Positions 14,458 through 20,002 of a DNA stretch of 20,002 nucleotides are shown piece by piece; position 1 is the stretch's first letter; the number at the start of each line of letters is the position of its first letter. Origin of the DNA: a virus. The translations under genes and the position numbers were made by a program. The DNA lies in IMG/VR virus record IMGVR_UViG_3300027782_000466, positions 1 to 20,002 of that record; one strand, given 5' to 3'. Below the pieces are notes generated by a model. The model searched no databases, was not told the DNA's origin, and was given only the letters and a program-made list of their open reading frames with translations.

Positions 14458-14840
14458 ATTTTTAATAGTATCTCTGTAACTTTGGGATCCATCGGTATAT
14501 CATAAACTGATATATTCTTACCTTTGATACCATAAACAATTTCTGGCATTATCTGTAAATAACACAAAAAAGTCTTTAATATGTCATAATCTCGCTCATC
14601 AATTCTATAAAATAATATTCTTGATGTTGCTTCTGGACCAAAAACATTATTTAATAGAATAAGATGATTTAATATTAAGCGTTCTTTAAGAGATTTAGTA
14701 ATTTTATATCTGCGAAATAATCTCTTTAAGTATTTGGTTCTTTTGATATCACTTTCAAATTCTGACATAATACAGTTTGTAGATGAATAACATTTCATCG
14801 CATATATCGTAAAATTTTCATCATTTAAATCATCAAACAT
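14454..14840 (-). CDS. conserved T4-like phage protein of unknown function
   Basis: 128 aa. It begins MFDDLNDENFTIYAMKCY and continues with a basic helix (KRTKYLKRLFRRYKITKSLK) and ERLILNHLILLNNVFGPEAT then SRILFYRIDERD. It ends with LKTFLCYLQIMPE and IPMDPKVTEILLKI. I recall this succession in many T4-like marine phages as a conserved unknown, commonly near structural genes, but I cannot name a function. It is the first gene downstream of the intrinsic terminator at 14862-14881, yet no strong promoter is seen before it. It may depend on read-through. Shine-Dalgarno weak (GAAAG). Confidence 0.82.
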   Translation of the reverse strand: MFDDLNDENFTIYAMKCYSSTNCIMSEFESDIKRTKYLKRLFRRYKITKSLKERLILNHLILLNNVFGPEATSRILFYRIDERDYDILKTFLCYLQIMPEIVYGIKGKNISVYDIPMDPKVTEILLKI

Positions 14841-14861
14841 TATTATTCTTTCAATTGGAAA

Positions 14862-14881
14862 AACGGAGGTTTCCCTCCGTT
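14862..14881 (-). terminator. intrinsic terminator after the virion protein gene
   Basis: Minus-strand reading: a perfect 8-bp stem AACGGAGG / CCTCCGTT closed by a GAAA tetraloop, then a run of T (bases 14863-14859 on the plus strand are A). It lies 28 bp past the stop of the gene ending at 14910 and in front of the gene starting at 14840. Confidence 0.9.
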
Positions 14882-14909
14882 CTCATCAATATAAATTCAA
14901 AAATTTAAA

Positions 14910-15539
14910 TTATAGACCACCAAAAATGGCATTAGCACTAGTATTAGCAGAACTTGTATTTGAATTAACTACATTAGATAAAGCAACTAGTGTTTCTTTT
15001 AAGAAACGGACTGTACCATCGCTGTTAATCTTTCTTTGAATTAAGTTCCAACCTTGATTTATTGAACCAATTCTAGTATTAGCAACAGTAGAACCACTAC
15101 CGTATGTAGTACCTTGTGTATTCGCCATACGACCAGGACTTACTAAAATCGTATCCGAGAACACATTAGCAACTGTATTGGCAGCACCAGTGGTTGTATA
15201 TGTAATTGTGTTAGCAAAATAAATTGGAGCACCATTTAAGATAAGAGCTGTAACAGCACTTGTTAATACAACATTGGCACCAGAAATAGCTAAGACTGTA
15301 TTATTTGACTTAAAAAAAACATTTTCTCCTGATGTAGATAGTTTTACACCATCATCATAAACAAACTGACCAACGGTTATACCCGTTACATCAGCTACTC
15401 TGATTACTGTGTTTCCACCAGCAACTCCTCCTAAAACTCCAGTATTAGCTGAAGTTGTTTGAAGTGCCTTTCTAACCAATCTTGCTCTTGGAAATTTTGG
15501 TTCACTTGCTTCTGCGTCTGTGTTTCCCCATGATGGCAT
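14910..15539 (-). CDS. putative virion structural protein, Thr/Asn-rich
   Basis: 209 aa starting MPSWGNTDAEASEPKFPRAR, with an excellent AAAAGGAG 7-8 nt before the ATG. The composition is typical of beta-rich virion proteins: many Thr, Asn, Val, Ala and Gly (TVIRVADVTGITVGQFVYDD, then repeated 'NTV' strands). The C-terminus carries QGWNLIQRKINSDGTVRFLK and ETLVALSNVV before a Ser/Asn/Thr tail. I recall proteins with an MPSWGNTD start and a KINSDGTVR end in T4-like marine phages, where they are described as structural. It has its own late-type promoter, a 5' hairpin and a terminator. This points to abundant late expression, but its place in the particle is unknown. Confidence 0.82.
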   Translation of the reverse strand: MPSWGNTDAEASEPKFPRARLVRKALQTTSANTGVLGGVAGGNTVIRVADVTGITVGQFVYDDGVKLSTSGENVFFKSNNTVLAISGANVVLTSAVTALILNGAPIYFANTITYTTTGAANTVANVFSDTILVSPGRMANTQGTTYGSGSTVANTRIGSINQGWNLIQRKINSDGTVRFLKETLVALSNVVNSNTSSANTSANAIFGGL

Positions 15540-15552
15540 TTTTTTCTCCTTT

Positions 15553-15565
15553 TAACCTCGGGTTA
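15553..15565 (-). other. 5'-leader hairpin of the virion protein mRNA
   Basis: A 5-bp stem (TAACC / GGTTA) with a CGA loop, located between the late-type promoter and the Shine-Dalgarno of the gene at 15539. It would begin at, or within a couple of bases of, the predicted transcript 5' end. No T-run follows, so it is not a terminator. Confidence 0.5.
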
Positions 15566-15571
15566 TAGTAC

Positions 15572-15579
15572 TATTTATC
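15572..15579 (-). promoter_or_regulatory. T4-type late promoter
   Basis: GATAAATA on the minus strand, one mismatch to the T4 late element TATAAATA and a match to the NATAAATA form reported for T4-like cyanophages. The predicted start is about 5-6 nt downstream, near 15566, giving a leader of about 27 nt to the ATG at 15539. Placement before a structural gene supports it. Confidence 0.6.
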
Positions 15580-15583
15580 TTAA

Positions 15584-18151
15584 TTAATTATTAGGTGCTT
15601 TTTTCATATTATCTTTAGTGAAGGTACTCTGGCCACCCGGACGCTGTTTCATTGACGGATCAATCTCTACCATATCTCTTGGTTGACCTGTTAAGGTTGT
15701 TCCACCCTTCATTACTGCACGAGCATCAAATTTTGTATCGCTAGTATCTGCATTTTTGTCGGTCATCTTAAAATTAGGCTTTTTACCATAAGATTGTGTG
15801 GACTTATCGCCTTTTTCCCAATCCATCATATCTTCTTTCACATTATGATGTTTATATAGAGCCTTAATCATACGAGCAGATTTAGACATCTGTTTTTTAT
15901 CGACAGCCTCAGCAACACCATGTAGCTTATTAAATGCACGGTTAAGTCCAGTAGTTCTTTTATTAATAGTAGTTTTTAACTTATTTGCTTTTGTTGTAAG
16001 ATTTTGCTGGGCTCTATCTGTATTATCTTTATAAATCTCTGGACGCTTTTCAATGTCCTTTAATTCCGACTTACTATCTTTTCTTATTTCAGTTGATTTA
16101 TTCAAGTAACTTTTTAATGTGTCTTTGTTTAATTCATCCAATGTTTCTTCTTTAACATCATTGGCAAACTGTTTCTTGGTTGCTTTTACGATACCAGAGA
16201 ATCTCTTGTTACCTGTTTTGAAGTCTCCTGCTTTATCAGCAGCCGAGGCTTGTTCTCCAGCTTTCTTTTTGTAACTACCAAGAAGTTCGTTTGATAACTC
16301 ATTAACCACTTCTTCTGTACTCATACCACGCCTTTGAGAATCATGGTAATCTTTTTGTAATGTTTTTTGTTGTGGCGTTAGTTCTCTTTTAACACCTTGC
16401 ATTGGTGAATTTTGTGTTCGTATCTTACCCATGAATCGGTTGACTGATGCCGTCCTATTTTTCAAAACAACTTCTGGACTCTTTTTACTTGATGGATTAG
16501 CTTTACGTTCTTTGTCATATGTATTTACTGTATCATAATTCAATTCATCAATCTGTTCAACTTCTTCTTTTTGTGGCTGATTCTGTGTTGGTTTGTAACC
16601 CATCATACGAGAAATAGATGTTGATACATTCTTTGCTGAAACTTCTTTACCTTTTTTCTTTTTACCAACTTGAGCACCATGGAAGTCAGCTCTGCGTTTT
16701 TGGTAAAGAGATTGTACTGTATCATAGTTTAACTCATCAATTTGCTCAACTTCTTCTTTCATTTTCAATTCATCTTTTCTTTTACCAAAAGTCTTATGAA
16801 CAAGAGTATCTAATTTTTTATGAAATGAGGTTTCTTTTGTTTTTGTTATGCCAGCAGACTCTTTAACAACAGCATCATGTGGATACTTTTCAGAGAATTT
16901 GTTACCATCTCTTTGAACATGGACTGATTGACTATCAACCTTCTTTACTATTCCTTTTTTCTTACCAAAGAATTTAGAATTAACAGTAACGGAATCACCA
17001 ACTTTATGTTCTTCTTTTACTGCCAATCTATCTAAAGCACGGTTAACACCTCTCTGGCGTTTTGGTTCTAATTTAGAATACATATTACGTTGAAACCCAT
17101 GTTTCTGTTCTTGGTCATCACCAACTTTAGAAATATATCTCTCTACTTTATCTTTGGATATTTCATTGACCATTTCTTCTGTCATTTTTTCGTTTTTACT
17201 TACAAGGTAATTACCAACTGTATCAATATAATCTGTTGCTAAGGTAATCTTAGATTGCACCCACGCAGGTAACTGTTTCTCATAGTCTTTACCAATATGT
17301 GAACGAATCATGCCACAGGCACGCTCTAATTGTTCTAATTGGTTTAATACCATACTGCCTTCATCGTCCATCATATTACCCATAGCGATTGCAACATGGT
17401 TTTCACTAACAGATTTCCATCCGCCACCCATTGCTTTATATTTCTTGGATGCCCAACCGTTGGCGTAAGCTGAAGGATACACAGCAAATTTAGATTTTGC
17501 GGCTGCTTTAGCTCTAGCCCATTTTTCAGGACTAGTAGGAACATTTTTTTCTTCTATCTGTTCAACTTCTTCTGGAACACAATTTGGGACCATACGATTT
17601 CCTTTTTTCTTCATACCTTTTGCCGTGTAACCTGTCCAACAGGCTTCATTTGTTTCATCTTCATTCATTTCTTTTTCTCTTTCAGAATTACTTTTTCTTA
17701 ACGGGTGGTCTGGATTTTTATAAGGAGTTTTTCTCAATCCTTCAGAATCATAATTACCTGACTTCTTTTTAGAAATTGCTGTTGCGGCTGCAATCGCAGC
17801 TGCAGCACTTTCTGTTCTAACATTAATAGGAGCTCCACGTCTATCTGGATCTGGATCTTCTCTGCGTTTACGTCTTGCGGCTTTTGCACGACCTTCTTTA
17901 CCTATTGCATGCGCTTTAGCTTGCGGTAGACACTTTGGTTTACCTTCGCCAGGATCTCTTGCACAATCACCTTTGATGTTACCTTTGGTGTCCATGCGAA
18001 CCCATTTTTGACTAAACCATTTTCTTAAATCTTCATTTGTTTCATCTTCAGCGATACCATACTTTGCCGACCAAGGATCCATTGGATTAATTCCAAGTTT
18101 ACCTCTGGCCGGTTCAGGATTTCTTTTGATGATGTCCTTAAACTTTTTCAT
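15584..18151 (-). CDS. large modular prohead-core/virion-type protein, 855 aa
   Basis: The ATG shares a base with the upstream stop (TAATG). Domains seen: an N-terminal MKKFKDIIKR; a basic cysteine domain (about 41-100, KWFSQKWVRMD...KCLPQAKAHA...RRKRRE); a second conserved block (about 205-247, TSPEKWARAKAAAKSKF and VYPSAYANGWASKKYKAMG) resembling DUF5872; a helical region (265-318); and a KOW/SH3-like segment (382-430, VGDSVTVNSKFFGKKKG). Then come helical modules starting with EE-x-[VL]-x-E motifs at about 325, 467, 530, 613 and 669, most ending in an R-x-x-x-[VIL]-N-R-like segment. Extremely Lys/Glu-rich, with no transmembrane helix. Proteins of this style occur near T4-like head genes. 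Recurrent [ILV]-x-E motifs suggest prohead-protease cleavage. Function is inferred. Confidence 0.82.
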   Translation of the reverse strand: MKKFKDIIKRNPEPARGKLGINPMDPWSAKYGIAEDETNEDLRKWFSQKWVRMDTKGNIKGDCARDPGEGKPKCLPQAKAHAIGKEGRAKAARRKRREDPDPDRRGAPINVRTESAAAAIAAATAISKKKSGNYDSEGLRKTPYKNPDHPLRKSNSEREKEMNEDETNEACWTGYTAKGMKKKGNRMVPNCVPEEVEQIEEKNVPTSPEKWARAKAAAKSKFAVYPSAYANGWASKKYKAMGGGWKSVSENHVAIAMGNMMDDEGSMVLNQLEQLERACGMIRSHIGKDYEKQLPAWVQSKITLATDYIDTVGNYLVSKNEKMTEEMVNEISKDKVERYISKVGDDQEQKHGFQRNMYSKLEPKRQRGVNRALDRLAVKEEHKVGDSVTVNSKFFGKKKGIVKKVDSQSVHVQRDGNKFSEKYPHDAVVKESAGITKTKETSFHKKLDTLVHKTFGKRKDELKMKEEVEQIDELNYDTVQSLYQKRRADFHGAQVGKKKKGKEVSAKNVSTSISRMMGYKPTQNQPQKEEVEQIDELNYDTVNTYDKERKANPSSKKSPEVVLKNRTASVNRFMGKIRTQNSPMQGVKRELTPQQKTLQKDYHDSQRRGMSTEEVVNELSNELLGSYKKKAGEQASAADKAGDFKTGNKRFSGIVKATKKQFANDVKEETLDELNKDTLKSYLNKSTEIRKDSKSELKDIEKRPEIYKDNTDRAQQNLTTKANKLKTTINKRTTGLNRAFNKLHGVAEAVDKKQMSKSARMIKALYKHHNVKEDMMDWEKGDKSTQSYGKKPNFKMTDKNADTSDTKFDARAVMKGGTTLTGQPRDMVEIDPSMKQRPGGQSTFTKDNMKKAPNN
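16526..16570 (-). repeat. 45-bp repeat encoding EEVEQIDELNYDTV, copy 2
   Basis: Near-identical (about 40 of 45 bases) to the stretch at 16715-16759. Both copies encode the same 15 residues, KEEVEQIDELNYDTV, at the head of adjacent modules of the 855-aa protein. The differences are synonymous, so the protein motif is under selection. Confidence 0.85.
16715..16759 (-). repeat. 45-bp repeat encoding EEVEQIDELNYDTV, copy 1
   Basis: Partner of the repeat at 16526-16570, 189 bp away (63 codons, in frame). It marks duplication of a module within the gene. Confidence 0.85.
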
Positions 18152-20002
18152 TATTTAATTTTAGTTTTGTCTTGCACAGACTTCAATGCTGCTCTAGCTA
18201 AATTTCTAGCACGGGACATTGGTGTATGTACAGCACCAGATTTATCTTTTACATTTTTTTTAGTTTTTATATATGGTCCATCAAAAGGCATTTCATTTGA
18301 TTCTCTAGTTACAATTAAAGAGTTTAGATGGTCTGCTTTCCATTTTTTGAATTCATTGGATTTTGCATGACCAACTCTAGTATTTCTATCAACATACTTA
18401 GGATTGATACCTCTAGATAGTAAATATTTCATCAAATATCTATCTTCATCTAATGATTCAACCTCTTCATTGGTTTCTTTTTTACCAGCCAAGAAACTTT
18501 TGAAATTCTTAAAATCACTCTTTACTGTACCAACAACACCTTTTTTAGCAGGTTCTAGATTTTGTTTGGCAACATCATCCATCTTTTTTGGTGCAGCTTC
18601 ATCAATACCACTTCCATGAAACTTATCAGCAATATGCATGGCTATTTTTTCATGGTTTTCTTTTGGTTCGTTGGTACTTTTCAAATATTTCAAAGCTGAC
18701 TTGTGAATTTTATCATCATCACCGGCGTCATGATGATTTGGAGCGGAGTCGGAAGTTGTCCATTTATCGTAATGATGGTCAATTTCTGATTTTGAAACTT
18801 CATTCAATTCAAAGCCATTCAATTCAAAACTATTGTCTAAACGAGTTTTGGTAACACGCTCTTTATGAAATCTATGAGCAATAGCCCATGCTAGGTCTCC
18901 AAAGTGAGTGCCTGAACCGAAACGACTATGTGTAGTAGGGTTTGGTTCTTTGACAGTTTTCATATATTTCACAGCTGCTTTATGAATTGCGTGCAAGTCG
19001 CCTCCGATTTGAGGATTTTCATCAGTTGCTCTATCATTATCATTTGGAGCGTGTTCTGATTTTTTCCAAGCAGCAAGATGACGGTCTTCCTCTGATTTTT
19101 TTGAATCAAAATGAGCAGCGATATCAGCCGACGAAGGTGCGCCAACTGGAACTCCACGCCTATTTGGTGACCGCGGGATTTTCACTTCATCCAATTCAAC
19201 TTCTTCATTTTGTTTGGCATAATAAGCACCAAGAGCCATCTTCTGACGTTCTTTTGTGGACTTACCAGCAAACTTAGGATTTTTTGAATGAACAAAATCG
19301 TGAATCCAATCACCAGCAGTTGCATCTTTCTTCATTACTTCATTGATTGCTTTTTGGATTTCTTCAGATTCAACCAATGAATTGAGTAACTTACCAGCAA
19401 AAGTATCTTCTTTTACTTTCTTTCTACCACGGAGTAATTGAAAATCATGTGCATCAATTTTGTTATTTTTGTTGGCATCAATCTTATGCTGGTCGCCTTT
19501 CAATTCTTCTTTGCGTAACATTTTGAAATCTTCAGCATCAATTTTGTTATTTTTATTTTTATCAATCTTGTGCTGATTGCCTTTTAGTTCTTCCTTAACT
19601 TCAGTTTCTTCATTCTTAGGTTTATTTAAAGAAGATAGATGTTTATCTAAATCATCAGCTTGGCCGTGAGCAATTAATTGTCCTTTACCACCCTTAAAGT
19701 CTGATTCTGGTTTATGTTGCCATTCACCATAACGATTCATAGCTATGTGACCATGTTTTGGATGAGTGTATACTCTACCATAAGTTTGTTTTCTAATATG
19801 CCATCCAAGGTTTTCAGCATGAGATAGTTCTTTTTTTGTGGATGCATCATTCTTAGCTTGCAATTCTTCAACAGATTCATTCTTAGGTTGTGGTTTTGCA
19901 CCAAGTTGTCTTGAAGTAGGCACAGCATCATACTTGGGTCGTTTTTTTGAATCAGGCATCGCATCATACGAATGTGTTCTTTTAGGTTTATTAGAAAATT
20001 CC
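18151..20002 (-). CDS. large modular charged protein with EF-hand-like repeats (5' end cut by window)
   Basis: Open through the right edge: the codons before the ATG at 19957-19959 continue without a stop (KPKRTHSYDA, then MPDSKKRPKYDA), and that ATG has no Shine-Dalgarno. The true start therefore lies outside. From the ATG, seen in order: a domain with HAENLGWHIRKQTYGRVYTH and GEWQHKPESDFKGGKGQL (about 47-110); two 28-aa repeats with EF-hand-like loops (about 120-177); DWIHDFVHSKNPKFAGKSTKE and QKMALGAYYAKQ (about 216-249). Two diverged His-rich blocks follow (HKAAVKYMKT...AIAHRFH and HKSALKYLKS...HIADKFH, about 290-455), then a basic C-terminus. The same EE-x-x-x-[DE]E junctions as in the next gene recur. 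Probably a virion or prohead-core protein; function unproven. Confidence 0.82.
   Translation of the reverse strand, partial: EFSNKPKRTHSYDAMPDSKKRPKYDAVPTSRQLGAKPQPKNESVEELQAKNDASTKKELSHAENLGWHIRKQTYGRVYTHPKHGHIAMNRYGEWQHKPESDFKGGKGQLIAHGQADDLDKHLSSLNKPKNEETEVKEELKGNQHKIDKNKNNKIDAEDFKMLRKEELKGDQHKIDANKNNKIDAHDFQLLRGRKKVKEDTFAGKLLNSLVESEEIQKAINEVMKKDATAGDWIHDFVHSKNPKFAGKSTKERQKMALGAYYAKQNEEVELDEVKIPRSPNRRGVPVGAPSSADIAAHFDSKKSEEDRHLAAWKKSEHAPNDNDRATDENPQIGGDLHAIHKAAVKYMKTVKEPNPTTHSRFGSGTHFGDLAWAIAHRFHKERVTKTRLDNSFELNGFELNEVSKSEIDHHYDKWTTSDSAPNHHDAGDDDKIHKSALKYLKSTNEPKENHEKIAMHIADKFHGSGIDEAAPKKMDDVAKQNLEPAKKGVVGTVKSDFKNFKSFLAGKKETNEEVESLDEDRYLMKYLLSRGINPKYVDRNTRVGHAKSNEFKKWKADHLNSLIVTRESNEMPFDGPYIKTKKNVKDKSGAVHTPMSRARNLARAALKSVQDKTKIK
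19436..19603 (-). repeat. tandem 84-bp repeat, two copies, EF-hand-like
   Basis: Two adjacent 84-bp units encode 28-residue repeats of the form KEELKG-x-QHKID-x-NKNNKIDA-x-DF-x-x-LR. Each contains a D-x-N-x-N-N-x-I-D-x-x-D loop, close to the calcium-binding EF-hand/dockerin loop pattern. The unit boundaries are approximate. Confidence 0.85.

Overview
The window is a compact, AT-rich stretch of a tailed-phage genome of the T4-like myovirus type. Every gene I can support lies on the minus strand. Genes are tightly packed, with ATGA and TAATG junctions and overlaps of 1 to 29 bases, and no gene-free gap exceeds about 90 bases. Phage hallmarks are a T4 RNase H/5'-3' exonuclease, a gp61-type primase, class Ia ribonucleotide reductase, a lysis cassette with a GH19 endolysin, and large charged virion or prohead-core type proteins. 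IscU is strikingly similar to proteobacterial IscU (residues recalled from E. coli match over long runs). I infer a proteobacterial host, probably aquatic, but the exact host cannot be read from the window.

In transcription order (right to left): 20002-15584 holds two very large lysine/glutamate-rich proteins built from repeated modules, the first cut by the window edge. 15579-14862 is a self-contained unit: a late-type promoter, a 5' hairpin, a threonine/asparagine-rich putative virion protein and an intrinsic terminator. 14840-11637 starts with a conserved unknown and a short peptide with a T4-like capsid-targeting N-terminus, then the lysis block: spanin-like protein, endolysin, membrane coiled-coil protein, holin-like protein, small secreted cysteine peptide and a tail-anchored coiled-coil protein. 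11620-7083 is nucleotide and replication metabolism: primase, nrdA, iscU, erpA, nrdB. 7070-4283 holds small unknowns (zinc ribbon, GIY-YIG-like nuclease), RNase H, a DUF6433-like protein, a cytidylyltransferase-fold protein lacking its catalytic histidines, and a small GTG-start gene. 4200-1 holds small unknowns including an AbrB-like protein, then a MoxR/CobS-like AAA+ ATPase and a CobT-like VWA protein with an HExxH motif.

Four strong sigma70-type promoters drive the leftward genes at 6112, 4200, 3237 and 1844. Each predicts a leader of roughly 17-22 nt. The two in front of the AAA+ and VWA genes share nearly identical -35/spacer sequence, so the two genes look co-regulated.

The points I would look at first are the Fe-S assembly pair inserted between nrdA and nrdB, the co-regulated AAA+/VWA-metallopeptidase pair, the dead-looking nucleotidyltransferase, and the modular proteins with recurrent prohead-protease-like [ILV]-x-E motifs and paired EF-hand-like repeats.
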